A stretch of 64,000 nucleotides of DNA from Verrucomicrobiia bacterium (GCA_036405135.1 DASWYF010000022.1:305429-369428), one strand, 5' to 3'; shown: positions 34,839 through 43,539, counted from the stretch's first letter. Program-made: numbers and translations. Notes: generated by a model not told the origin, from the sequence alone.

Positions 34839-36817
34839 AAACGCCCAGTGACATCTACCGGCGCATCGCGCCGCCGCCAGCCCGCAAGTTTCACGAAGGG
34901 CTGGACGCGCTGGTCCATGGCTGGATGGGTTCGTGGAAGCGGAGGGGCAAAACGGCGGAGGAACTGCTCGCCAAGGCGGGAGAAGTGGATCGGCTGGCGG
35001 AGAAGTATGCGGCGTTTTCCGATGAGGATCTCAAAGCAGCCCTGCTGAAGTACAAAGAAATCTTCCGGCGCGGTGGCGATGCGATGGCGGAGAACTTGGT
35101 GGAAGCCATGGCCTCGGTGCGGGAAGCAGCCAAGCGCTGCACGAAACTGAATCCGTATGTGGAGCAGATCGCCGGGGCGCTTGCCCTTAATGATGGTTGC
35201 CTGACGGAGATGGCGACCGGTGAGGGCAAGACGCTGACGGCGGGTCTGGCAGCAGTGCTCGCCGGATGGCTGGGACGGCCCTGTCACGTCATCACGGTGA
35301 ATGATTACCTGGTGGAACGCGATGCCGGCGGCATGGAGGCTCTCTATCGCATGTGCGGCCTGAAAGTCGCGCCCGTCACCGCAAAGCTCAATCCATCCGA
35401 ACGGCAGAAAGCCTACGCTGCGGATGTCGTCTATGTGACGAGCAAGGAATTGCTGGCTGATTTTCTCCGCGATCGTTTGCGCCTGAAGGACCAGCATAAT
35501 CCCGAACGCTGGATGATCCGGCAGGTGATGAATCCCTTGCGCGCCCCGGAAGCCGGATTGGTCTTGCGCGGTCTGCACACAGCCATCGTGGACGAGGCGG
35601 ACAGCGTATTGATCGATGAAGCGGTGACGCCGCTGCTCATCTCCTCACCACGAGTGAATGAAGCCCTGAAGCAGGCGGTGGAGCTGGCGGCCGGATTGGC
35701 ATCAAAGCTCAAGGCGGAGGTTCACTACAAAGTGGATGCGCGTTACGGCGATATCGATTTCACTGAGGAAGGGGTGGAGCGCGTTGAACAAGAATCCGGC
35801 ATCCTTCCGCCCTTCTGGCGCGGCAAGCTGCGCCGTGAAGAACTTCTCAAACAGGCTCTGGTCGCGCGGGAGCTGTTCCATCTGAACAAGCAATACATCA
35901 TCACCGAGGGTAAAGTCTCCATCGTGGATGAGTTCACGGGCCGCGCGATGCCGAACCGCAGTTGGCGCGAAGGTCTGCACCAGGCGATCGAGGCGAAGGA
36001 AGGCATTCCCATGAGCGATCCATCGGAGACGATGGCACGCATGAGCTTTCAACGCTTCTTCCGTCTGTTCCCGAAGCTCTCGGGCATGACGGGTACCGCT
36101 TGGGAAGCAGCAGATGAATTCTGGCGCATCTATCATCTGCCGGTGGTGCGCATCCCCACGCACAGGCCGTGCAAACGGGTGCATATGCCTGACCGCATCT
36201 TCGCTACGGAAGAGGAGAAGTGGGATGCCGTGGTGGCGGAGATCAAGCGCATCAAGGAACTGGGCTGCCCGGTGCTGGTGGGTACTCGCAGCGTGAAGAA
36301 CAGCGAACTGCTCTCGCACAAGCTCTTTGAAGCAGGCGTGCCGCACAAGGTTTTGAACGCATCCCGCCACGCGGAGGAAGCGGCGATCATCTCGCGCGCG
36401 GGTGAAAAGGGCGAGATCACCATCGCCACGAACATGGCGGGTCGCGGCACGGACATCCGCTTGGGACCGGGCATGGCGGAGCGGGGCGGGTTGCACGTCA
36501 TCGCCACAGAGCGCCATGAATCCGAGCGCGTGGACCGGCAGTTGTTCGGTCGCGCGGGCCGTCAGGGTGATCCGGGCTGGGCGCAGGCGTTTGTGAGTTT
36601 TGATGACGAGCTGTTGCGAAAGCATCTGCGGCATTCCTTCCGGGACATCGTACGTTCGGCGGCGAAAAATGGATCGCCCGGGGCGGAAGTGCTGGCGAAG
36701 ACGGCGTGGAAACAGGCTCAGGGAAACGCCCAGCGTCATGCGTTCAAGCAGCGTGCGAATGTGCTGAAATACGATACGTGGCTGGATGAGGCGTTGTCAT
36801 TCGCGGGACAGCAGTAG
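34835..36817 (+). CDS. Short SecA-type ATPase (accessory SecA-like)
   Basis: 660 aa with a TTG start at 34835 inside the previous stop (TTGA). Walker A is MATGEGKT (126-133), Walker B IVDEADSVLIDEA (251-263), with the preprotein cross-linking region after it (IDFTEEGVERVEQESG). YIITEGKVSIVDEFTGRAMPNRSWREGLHQAIEAKEG is the SecA long-linker motif. NBD2 holds TNMAGRGTDIRLGPG and RQLFGRAGRQGDPG. The protein ends soon after NBD2, lacking most of the helical scaffold, wing domain and Zn-binding tail of housekeeping SecA (about 830-1000 aa). It is therefore a specialised SecA, coupled to TolC/HlyD/M50 partners. The main secA should be elsewhere in the genome. The start could also be a later Met (30), but the overlap favours TTG. 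Confidence 0.92.
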   Translation: MKTPSDIYRRIAPPPARKFHEGLDALVHGWMGSWKRRGKTAEELLAKAGEVDRLAEKYAAFSDEDLKAALLKYKEIFRRGGDAMAENLVEAMASVREAAKRCTKLNPYVEQIAGALALNDGCLTEMATGEGKTLTAGLAAVLAGWLGRPCHVITVNDYLVERDAGGMEALYRMCGLKVAPVTAKLNPSERQKAYAADVVYVTSKELLADFLRDRLRLKDQHNPERWMIRQVMNPLRAPEAGLVLRGLHTAIVDEADSVLIDEAVTPLLISSPRVNEALKQAVELAAGLASKLKAEVHYKVDARYGDIDFTEEGVERVEQESGILPPFWRGKLRREELLKQALVARELFHLNKQYIITEGKVSIVDEFTGRAMPNRSWREGLHQAIEAKEGIPMSDPSETMARMSFQRFFRLFPKLSGMTGTAWEAADEFWRIYHLPVVRIPTHRPCKRVHMPDRIFATEEEKWDAVVAEIKRIKELGCPVLVGTRSVKNSELLSHKLFEAGVPHKVLNASRHAEEAAIISRAGEKGEITIATNMAGRGTDIRLGPGMAERGGLHVIATERHESERVDRQLFGRAGRQGDPGWAQAFVSFDDELLRKHLRHSFRDIVRSAAKNGSPGAEVLAKTAWKQAQGNAQRHAFKQRANVLKYDTWLDEALSFAGQQ

Positions 36818-36878
36818 CAGGAATCTGTGGCCAATCACCGCATTGACCACTATGTTCAAGGTGCAGATGAAAGGCGAC

Positions 36879-38504
36879 ATGTCATTCAAAGCCGGAATGA
36901 AATCTCTGCCAGGCTGGATAGGGGGAGTGATGGTGCTGCTTTTTTTGCTGATGTTGCCAGGACTTAAAGCGGCGGATACTTCGTTTTATACTCTGCAAGC
37001 CAGCAGTTTGTTCGCCGGAACGGGAGTAGATTCTTCACAAGCGGTTGCGGCTGGGCCAGGCGGGTCAGCTTATTTCGCGGGGACATTCATTGGAAGCATC
37101 TCGGGATCATCGGGGAGCATCACTTCAAACAATGGCGGGCTGGTGGATGTTTTTCTGACGAAACTTTTACCGGATGGCAGCACGGCCTGGTTGTTGAGGA
37201 TGGGCGGGACATCCACGGAACGTGCCGAGTGTGTGGCGGTGGATGCTGTCTCAGGCAGGGTTTATGTGGGCGGACAGTTTGAGGGAAGCGCGGTTTTTGG
37301 CAGCACAAACCTTACGGCAGTAGCGGCCAGTGATGGTTTTATCGCCTGCTATGAGGGGGACGGGACGTTTGTATGGGTGAGGCAAATCGGTGGGACAGGA
37401 CAGGAGTCTGTGATGGATATCAAGGTGGCGGCAGACGGCATTCATGCGTGCGGGCGCTATAATTCAACAGCGGCCTGGGGAGAGACTTCATTCCAGCCTG
37501 CCAGCGGGAGTGAGAACATGTTCTTGATCCGGGCGAATGCGGATGGTGTCCCGCAGGCCGAAACGTATGTGGTTTCTTCGGCAAGCATTCAACCTGAACG
37601 GATGGTCGTGCAATCCAGCGGGCAAAGGATCGTGGCGGGAAAGTTTTCCGGGCTGGCATTTTTCCCCACTATGCGTAACAGCAACGGCTCTTATGATGTT
37701 TTTGTGGCTGCTTACGATTCCGCGGGTGCTCTGCAATGGGTGATCACGGGGGGCGGTTCGGATTTCGACGAGGCCATCAGCTTGGTGAGCAGCACTGCGG
37801 GAGGATATCTGCTGGGAATGAATGTGTCAGAAGATTCCGATGGGCAGGGCCAGATCACGGATGCCAGCGGTTCGCAGAGCCTGCCTTTGATAGCGGATGG
37901 GATGCGCCTCGCACGAATCAGTGAGAGCGGGGCCTATACTTCAAGACTGGCGGTCAACGGCGTGCTGCTGGGAGGATTGGCGGAGAGCAAACGCGGCGTG
38001 TTGCAGGTGGCGGCGAATTTTTCTGGTGACGTGAATTTGGGCAGCACCACGGTTTCTCCGCCGGATGGCCAGCCGTCTGTGTTCGTGGCGAGTTATCTGG
38101 ACAGCGGCGAACTTGCGGGAGTAGCGACGGTATCTAGCGCAGGGTACACGGGGTTGTTGGATATGGTGGCAACTTCAGGGGATGGGCTGGCGCTGGCCGG
38201 TCTTTCGACAACGAGCTTGAAGCATAACGGCCAGACGTTGGCGACAGGGCATGCGAGCTTGAATGCGTTTACGATGTTGCTCGCCCCACCGGAGATGCGC
38301 TTGAGGATCTCACACCAGAGCAATCAAGTGCGGGTGACGTATCCGGCATATTTCTACAACGCTTCGCTCTGGGAGAGCACCACGTTGAACAGCGGTTCAT
38401 GGAGCATGGTGTCAGGTGCTTCTGCGATGGCAGTGGGAGAGATGCTGAAGGATTTCAGTGCGACGGAGGCGAAGCGGTTTTTCCATCTGCGGTTTGTGCC
38501 GTAG
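36879..38504 (+). CDS. Secreted beta-propeller-type repeat protein with PVC-like C-terminus
   Basis: 541 aa. ATGs at 36852, 36867 and 36879 are all possible; 36879 was chosen for AAAGG 5 bases upstream and a compact signal peptide (IGGVMVLLFLLMLPGLKAA). The mature part has SBBP-like repeats (GGSAYFAGTFIGSISGSSG, GGTSTERAECVAVDAVSGRVYVGGQFEGS, VGGAGDSxx-like blocks). The C-terminal 60 residues (LRISHQSNQVRVTYPAYFYNASLWESTTLNSGSWSMVSG ... KRFFHLRFVP) match a terminal module seen on many verrucomicrobial exported proteins. It follows the SecA-like gene by 61 bases on the same strand, so it is a candidate passenger of the exporter, though it could be an independent secreted protein. Confidence 0.75.
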   Translation: MSFKAGMKSLPGWIGGVMVLLFLLMLPGLKAADTSFYTLQASSLFAGTGVDSSQAVAAGPGGSAYFAGTFIGSISGSSGSITSNNGGLVDVFLTKLLPDGSTAWLLRMGGTSTERAECVAVDAVSGRVYVGGQFEGSAVFGSTNLTAVAASDGFIACYEGDGTFVWVRQIGGTGQESVMDIKVAADGIHACGRYNSTAAWGETSFQPASGSENMFLIRANADGVPQAETYVVSSASIQPERMVVQSSGQRIVAGKFSGLAFFPTMRNSNGSYDVFVAAYDSAGALQWVITGGGSDFDEAISLVSSTAGGYLLGMNVSEDSDGQGQITDASGSQSLPLIADGMRLARISESGAYTSRLAVNGVLLGGLAESKRGVLQVAANFSGDVNLGSTTVSPPDGQPSVFVASYLDSGELAGVATVSSAGYTGLLDMVATSGDGLALAGLSTTSLKHNGQTLATGHASLNAFTMLLAPPEMRLRISHQSNQVRVTYPAYFYNASLWESTTLNSGSWSMVSGASAMAVGEMLKDFSATEAKRFFHLRFVP

Positions 38505-38647
38505 TTTTTTGGGAAAGATTTTCAACCGAATGGGGTCAGGCGAATGAGGGCAGGGTAGGCCGGGATTTAGGCGCGCAGTGTCGGTGAACTTTTTTACGTC
38601 CAACTTTGCTTAGGGGAGTTGCTGCGAGTCGGAGACTCGCGCTCCAA

Positions 38648-40234
38648 TCACTTCTCGGTCACTTCCGCGAGATAACTTCCGGTGAGGATCTGGCCTTGGT
38701 GTTTGAATTGCACCCAGAGGCGATAAGTGCCTGCTTGGGGAAAAGCGTAGGGGAAGCTCACTTCGTTGCCGAGGGTGGTGTTGGCTTTGTGCAGGTAATT
38801 CGTGGAGGCGGTGAGCAATTCTTCCTTCTTTCCTTTCGGATTTTCACTACGGGCGGTGAGGATGGCCTGGCTGGCCATGGAGATGTTTCCCACGGGATGC
38901 ACATGGATGAAGACGCTGCCATCGGTGCAACGCACGACGAGGTGACCGTTCATGCCGAGGTAGGGTTCCAAGGCGGCGGGCTGGTCTTGGGTATCGCGCA
39001 GGTTGAAGCGGAGGGAGACATCTTGATTCACAATCAGCTTGGCGGGGCGATCCCATTTCAATTTGAGGCCGTTCATGGTGGCGGCTTCGCTGGCCGATGC
39101 TGATGGCGCGCTCGCTTCGATGTGCCAAGCGTCGTCCATATCGAGATCGCGGCGGGTGACGTCCGTGGTGTTCGTGCTGATGATGGTGCTGCAGAAAGGG
39201 TCGTTGGGATTGCCGCTCGCGCGGGTCCAGCGTTTGGACCATTCCTCAGGTGCAGCGGGGATTTTTACCTCGGTGTGAAGTGTACGGTAGAGGCCGTTCT
39301 CGTGCGAGAGATCGGCGTAGAGGTGATAAGTGCCCTCAGGCAAGGGCGGCAACACGGCGGCGAGTTTACGATCTCCTTGCTTGTAAGGGTGCAGATGGAC
39401 AAGGACGTCCTGCTTCGGTTCGCGCACGAGGAAGAAGTGGCTCCACTTGCCGTGATCGAGGATGAGCGGGGACCATTCGCGCTTATGACTGTCCGGGACT
39501 TCGAAGGAGAAATTGAGGACGGGACGATCGTCTTGCAGTTTCACATCGGCCTTGGAAGGCCAGGTGCGGGAGATGCGCTTCGCATAATACTCGCTGTCTT
39601 CGGAGGCCCACCACTGTTTGCCTTTGGCGACGGCGGCGATCATGAATATGGCGGCACCGATGGTCCAGATGCGACGCTTGCGCAGGAGCAGCTGGGTGAG
39701 GGCTTCGCCAGGAGTGTGTGTGCTCTCCGCTGCGGCGGCACCGATGATGGTGATGAAGCTGGCGAAGAGAAAGAGACCAAGGCAGATGAGCGCGATGCCG
39801 AGTCCGGAGGGCATGGGATTGCGCACGGTGGCAAGGGAGTTCACGGGCACGACGACTTCGCCTTTGCCATTCGCGGTCTCGATGCCGATGTGCATGCTGT
39901 AGGCACCGAGCTTCATGAACCACACACCGGAGGAGTAAAGGTTCGTTTCACCGCGGACAAGGGGAACATCTTCAGGGGCGGGAGAGCCTTTTTTGCCGGT
40001 CTCCCAATACACGGGCGTCATGGTGACTTTTTGCACGCTCGCGCCTTCGGTGCGCACGGTCACTTCGGCGAGGCCGGGGATGACGCCAGGTGGCTTGATA
40101 ATCACGCGCACGGGCACACCAGCGGCGGTGCCTTCGTAGAAAAGATTTGGGCTGCCGACGTGGGCGGAGGCGTTGCTAATCGCCAACCAGCCCAACGAAA
40201 CTATAAGCAGGAATGCGCGTAAGGACTTCAGCAT
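38648..40234 (-). CDS. Membrane-anchored protein with two HxHP metal-binding-like domains
   Basis: 528 aa. The signal peptide ends SNASA, so the mature protein would begin with His25 (HVGSPNLFYEG). An N-terminal beta domain (to about 140) with GVIPGLAEVTV is followed by two membrane helices (about 144-168 and 190-203). The extracytoplasmic C-terminal part holds two similar modules: DHGKWSHFFLV...VLVHLHPYKQG (His280/His282) and GHLVVRCTDGSVFIHVHPVG (His444/His446), each followed by a GTYHLYADLS/GTYRLWVQFK strand. N-terminal His plus HxH motifs recall copper sites of cupredoxin-like subunits. It lies 10 bases after the PmoC-motif gene on the same strand. Function unknown; a copper-related role is an inference. 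Confidence 0.7.
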   Translation of the reverse strand: MLKSLRAFLLIVSLGWLAISNASAHVGSPNLFYEGTAAGVPVRVIIKPPGVIPGLAEVTVRTEGASVQKVTMTPVYWETGKKGSPAPEDVPLVRGETNLYSSGVWFMKLGAYSMHIGIETANGKGEVVVPVNSLATVRNPMPSGLGIALICLGLFLFASFITIIGAAAAESTHTPGEALTQLLLRKRRIWTIGAAIFMIAAVAKGKQWWASEDSEYYAKRISRTWPSKADVKLQDDRPVLNFSFEVPDSHKREWSPLILDHGKWSHFFLVREPKQDVLVHLHPYKQGDRKLAAVLPPLPEGTYHLYADLSHENGLYRTLHTEVKIPAAPEEWSKRWTRASGNPNDPFCSTIISTNTTDVTRRDLDMDDAWHIEASAPSASASEAATMNGLKLKWDRPAKLIVNQDVSLRFNLRDTQDQPAALEPYLGMNGHLVVRCTDGSVFIHVHPVGNISMASQAILTARSENPKGKKEELLTASTNYLHKANTTLGNEVSFPYAFPQAGTYRLWVQFKHQGQILTGSYLAEVTEK

Positions 40235-40244
40235 GGCGATTGTT

Positions 40245-41450
40245 TCAGCGGCGAACCTTGGTCATCCATCCGCCCACGCCGAGGCCCATGCGGGTAGAGA
40301 GGTAGGCGAGGGCGAAGCATTTGATGAGGACGACCAATGTGATCGAGTGTTTGTCCAAATCCCAGAACTGATATTTCCAATCACCCGCTGTGCTGTAGTA
40401 GGTCCACTGGCGGTTGCCGGAGAAGAAAGAATTTTCCGCTGCCGGGCTGATGAGGAAGGCGGAGAAGTTCCATTGCACGGGCAGGATTATTGCGAGATAG
40501 ACTGCGGCGAGCGCGCCCGCCAAGAGCCAGAGGGAGAAAGGTTTTTCGTTCCAACGACGATAGACCCAATCAATGGCGAGCGCAGGCAGGACTAACAGGA
40601 GCGGCCACGCAGGCGGGACCATGTGCGTGACTTCACGGTAGATGGGCGCGAGCTTGGGTTCGCCAGGGAAGAGGGGGAGCAACCACGTCATGGCGAGCTG
40701 GATGGCCATGTAGGTGAGGGCAACGAGGGTGCAGGCCCAGCGATGATTGGAGGCGCGTCGTGCACAGGCAAGGAGCATCGGGTATTGCCAGGCCACGATG
40801 TAGAAGAAGCCCGACGAACGCATATGGTTCGGCTGGCTCTTTTCCGTGAGGAAGATCGTCAGCATGTTCAGCATCACACCGGCGGTGAGGAGGAAGAAGG
40901 TGCCGGCGGTCTTGCTATCGCGACCAGTGAGGCGGTTTTGCCATGAGAGCATTTGGAGCAACACGCCGAAGGCAACGGCATACATGCCGATGGCGAGCAG
41001 CGTGTGCGGCGGGCTCAGGATCTTGACGTCGAGGCCGTAGGCGTTATGCCACCAGTCATCGAAGGGAGCAGAGGTGAGCATGCCGATGGCGCCCCAGATG
41101 GTAAGCCATGCTCCGATGGGCGCGCGCAGGCCCCAGATGGAAACGGATCCTGCCTTTTCTTCCGGTGAACCGAAGAAGTGGGTGCGAAAGGCGATCCAGC
41201 CGGAGACCATGCCGGGTATCGCGCCGCCCATGTAGATGACGATGTGGGCGATGGTCCAGAATGTGTCGCGGCCGATGGTGGAGTGCCAGGAGATGTCCCA
41301 GAGCACGCCGATGGGGATGCAGAAGACGCTGAACATGAGTACCCACGCGAGCTTGGGGAGACGCTGGGTTTGCGCCTGTGCTTCAACCACAGGCTGGGCC
41401 TTAGCCTCAGCGGAGGTCAACGCGGCGGCGGGTGGAAGCGTGGTGTCCAT
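40245..41450 (-). CDS. Polytopic membrane protein with PmoC/AmoC-like D-x3-H-x12-H motif
   Basis: 401 aa, about ten hydrophobic helices after a 30-residue N-terminal tail. The first motif, DISWHSTIGRDTFWTIAH, has Asp52, His56 and His69, exactly the D-x3-H-x12-H spacing of the copper ligands of PmoC (Asp156, His160, His173 in Methylococcus). It also shares the local SWH...RDT..T..H pattern. A second block, DDWWHNAYGLDVKILSPPH (Asp131, His135, His149), repeats it with one residue more. The protein is longer than PmoC/AmoC (about 260-290 aa), and no PmoA-like gene is adjacent, so this is not a classical monooxygenase operon. It is probably the first gene of a two-gene unit with the HxHP protein. 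The resemblance is motif-level and needs structural confirmation. Confidence 0.7.
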   Translation of the reverse strand: MDTTLPPAAALTSAEAKAQPVVEAQAQTQRLPKLAWVLMFSVFCIPIGVLWDISWHSTIGRDTFWTIAHIVIYMGGAIPGMVSGWIAFRTHFFGSPEEKAGSVSIWGLRAPIGAWLTIWGAIGMLTSAPFDDWWHNAYGLDVKILSPPHTLLAIGMYAVAFGVLLQMLSWQNRLTGRDSKTAGTFFLLTAGVMLNMLTIFLTEKSQPNHMRSSGFFYIVAWQYPMLLACARRASNHRWACTLVALTYMAIQLAMTWLLPLFPGEPKLAPIYREVTHMVPPAWPLLLVLPALAIDWVYRRWNEKPFSLWLLAGALAAVYLAIILPVQWNFSAFLISPAAENSFFSGNRQWTYYSTAGDWKYQFWDLDKHSITLVVLIKCFALAYLSTRMGLGVGGWMTKVRR

Positions 41451-41757
41451 AGTATTATTCCTGACAATGAAGGACGGATTTAGTCACGCAAGCAAGTTTC
41501 AAGGGGAGGAAAAGATTATGGCCGCAAAAAAGCGCAAAAGGCACAAGAGGGGAATTTGAACAGAAGAGAGCGAAGGGGGATGGGAAAAGGAAACCTCCAA
41601 CATCCAACTCTCAACGTCCAACGTTCAGAGAGGGAATCGAGGCGTCAAGCCGCCTCGGGGGGAAAGCGGAGTCAAGCCTCCGCACTCCAAAAGGTTAGAG
41701 CCTCCTTACGTCGGCTGCTACAGATAGAGCTTAGTTAGCGCCGTCTCATGATAACGG
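41451..41757. other. Intergenic stretch with dispersed repeats
   Basis: Between the start of the PmoC-motif gene and the end of the SLC13 gene. It holds the leader of the first and then repeats (41594-41632, 41639-41732). The open frame 41556-41738 is repeat-derived. No gene is called. Confidence 0.6.
41594..41732. repeat. Dispersed intergenic repeat, copy 2
   Basis: AACATCCAACTCTCAACGTC units at 41599-41625, then the GGCGTCAAGCCGCCTCGG block (41641-41658), GAGTCAAGCCTCCGCACTCC at 41669-41688, and TTAGAGC...GTCGGCTGCTACAG at 41695-41723. It joins in one place the two repeat blocks that occur separately at 25034-25146 and 25684-25762. Confidence 0.7.
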
Positions 41758-43539
41758 CTATGGAAGTTGGAGAGGCCACTGCCTTGGAACTAACCACATG
41801 GCGATGAGGAAGAGGATGATGACTAGGGGTGCGCCGATGCGGAGGAAGTCGAAGAACTTGTAGCGACCAGGGCCGTAGACCATGAGGCAGGCGGGCTCGA
41901 GCGGTGTGAGGTAAGAGCAACTGGCGGCGACGGCGATCATCATGGCGAAAGTGCGCGGGTTCAGGCCCATCTCGACGGCGGTGGCTAACGCGATGGGCAG
42001 GATGACGGCGGCGGCGGCTTGATTGGACATCGGTTGTGTCAAGGCAACGGTGAGGATGAAGAAGCCGCCGAGGAGCCAGAGGGGATCGAGGGTGGTGGTG
42101 GAGTTGGCGAGCAGGCTGGCGAGGTAATTCGCGGTGCCGGTGGCGCTCATGGCTTCGCCCAAGCCGAGCATGCAGCCGATGAGGATGACGGCGCGCCATT
42201 CGACTTCGCGGTAGGCATCGGAAGGCGTGATGCATCTGGTGGCAAAAACGCCGAAGGCACCGAGCAGGGTGGCGACGGCGAGGGGCAGCACGTTGAATGT
42301 GGCGAGAGTCAGTGAGATGACGAAGATGATGCCGGTGCGCCAGGCGCGGGGGCGATCGGGGCGTTTCTCCTCCACCGCGCCAAGGATGCTGAAGGCGCGT
42401 TCTTCTTGCAGCGAGGCCATGCGGGTTTTGCTGCCTTGGATGAGGAAGACATCGCCGACGCGGAGGGTGATGTGGCTGAGTTTGTTGAGGACGTTCTTGC
42501 CATGGCGATTCAGGCCAAGGACTTGCACCCCGAAGCGTTCACGGAAGTGGACGCCGCGAAGTGTGCGACCAATCAAGGGCGAGTTCGGTACGACGATGGC
42601 CTCGACGAGGAGCGAGTCTTCGGTGGCGAGGTTGGGATCGGAGTGTTTGAGATCGGGACGTATCTCGATACCGGCGGTGTCCTTCACTTTCATCACTTCG
42701 GAATGCGCGCCTTCCACTAGAAGGATGTCGCCACCTTGGATGATGGTATCGTGTGAGGGATCGAGCTTGTGTTTGTTTCGCACGATGCTGAGGACGGTGA
42801 GATCGAGATCGCGGCCCCAGCCGGATTCGGCGAGGGTTTCACCGATGAGGGGTGATTCAGGCAGGACGATAACCTCGGTGAGGTAAGAGCGCACGCCGAA
42901 GCCTTCCAGCAAGCTGCCGCTCTGGGCGCGCTCAGGTATCCAACGGCGGCCGATGAAGTACATGTAAGCAAGGCCGACAATGGTGATGGGGATGCCGACG
43001 GGCGCGAGTTCGAACATGCCCATGGGCGCGAGGTCAGCCTTGGTCATGAGGCCGTTGACGACGAGGTTCGTGGAGGTGCTGATGAGGCTGACGGAGCTGC
43101 TGAGAATGGAGGCGAACGCAACGGGCATGAGGTAACGGGAAGGGGATACGTTGGTCTTGGCGGAGATACCCATCGCAACGGGGATGAAGAAGGCGGCAGC
43201 AGCGGTGTTGCTGATGAAGGCGCTGAGGAAGGCGACGATGATCATGATGCCGGGGAGGAGGAGGGCGGTGCGGTCGCCTACGAGCCGAAGGATACTTCGC
43301 CCGACCAGATCGACGACCCCGGCCTTTAACATGGCAGCAGTCATGATCAGGAGGCTTAAGATCATGATGACGGTGTCACTGCCGAAGCCTGCGAAGGCAT
43401 CCTTGTAGGGCAAAAGACCGGAGAGAATGAGCGCCAGCAAAAGCCCCAAGCCCACGACATCCGGCGGAATCCGCTCAAATGAAAAGCACAGGAGTGCGAT
43501 TCCGATCAGGACCAGCAATATTCCGATTTCCAAGGTCAC
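41758..43539 (-). CDS. SLC13-family permease with two TrkA-C (RCK_C) domains
   Basis: 593 aa. Anion symporter of the DASS/ArsB-like superfamily. About five helices form the first half (GILLVLIGIALLCFS ... LLPGIMIIVAFLSAFISNTAAAAFFIPVA), with the SNT motif in FISNTAAAA and the conserved ISTSTNLVVNGL. The cytoplasmic loop (about 205-375) has two RCK_C domains (LPESPLIGETLAESGWGRDL and VPNSPLIGRTLRGVHFRERFG). The second half repeats the transport fold, ending with SNQAAAAVILPIA and TPLEPACLMVYGPGRYK. Substrates of this subgroup include sulfate, dicarboxylates or other anions; which one is not shown. No linked genes define it. Confidence 0.9.
   Translation of the reverse strand: MTLEIGILLVLIGIALLCFSFERIPPDVVGLGLLLALILSGLLPYKDAFAGFGSDTVIMILSLLIMTAAMLKAGVVDLVGRSILRLVGDRTALLLPGIMIIVAFLSAFISNTAAAAFFIPVAMGISAKTNVSPSRYLMPVAFASILSSSVSLISTSTNLVVNGLMTKADLAPMGMFELAPVGIPITIVGLAYMYFIGRRWIPERAQSGSLLEGFGVRSYLTEVIVLPESPLIGETLAESGWGRDLDLTVLSIVRNKHKLDPSHDTIIQGGDILLVEGAHSEVMKVKDTAGIEIRPDLKHSDPNLATEDSLLVEAIVVPNSPLIGRTLRGVHFRERFGVQVLGLNRHGKNVLNKLSHITLRVGDVFLIQGSKTRMASLQEERAFSILGAVEEKRPDRPRAWRTGIIFVISLTLATFNVLPLAVATLLGAFGVFATRCITPSDAYREVEWRAVILIGCMLGLGEAMSATGTANYLASLLANSTTTLDPLWLLGGFFILTVALTQPMSNQAAAAVILPIALATAVEMGLNPRTFAMMIAVAASCSYLTPLEPACLMVYGPGRYKFFDFLRIGAPLVIILFLIAMWLVPRQWPLQLP

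Noticed and set aside
40245..41450. A complete copper monooxygenase operon (pmoCAB/amoCAB)
   Set aside because: Only the PmoC-like motif is present; no PmoA-like protein is encoded, and the partner lacks an HxH pair in its N-terminal domain, so the operon call is not supported.
41556..41738. Plus-strand 60-aa frame
   Set aside because: Made of dispersed repeat (QHPTLNVQRSERESRRQAASGG); not a gene.
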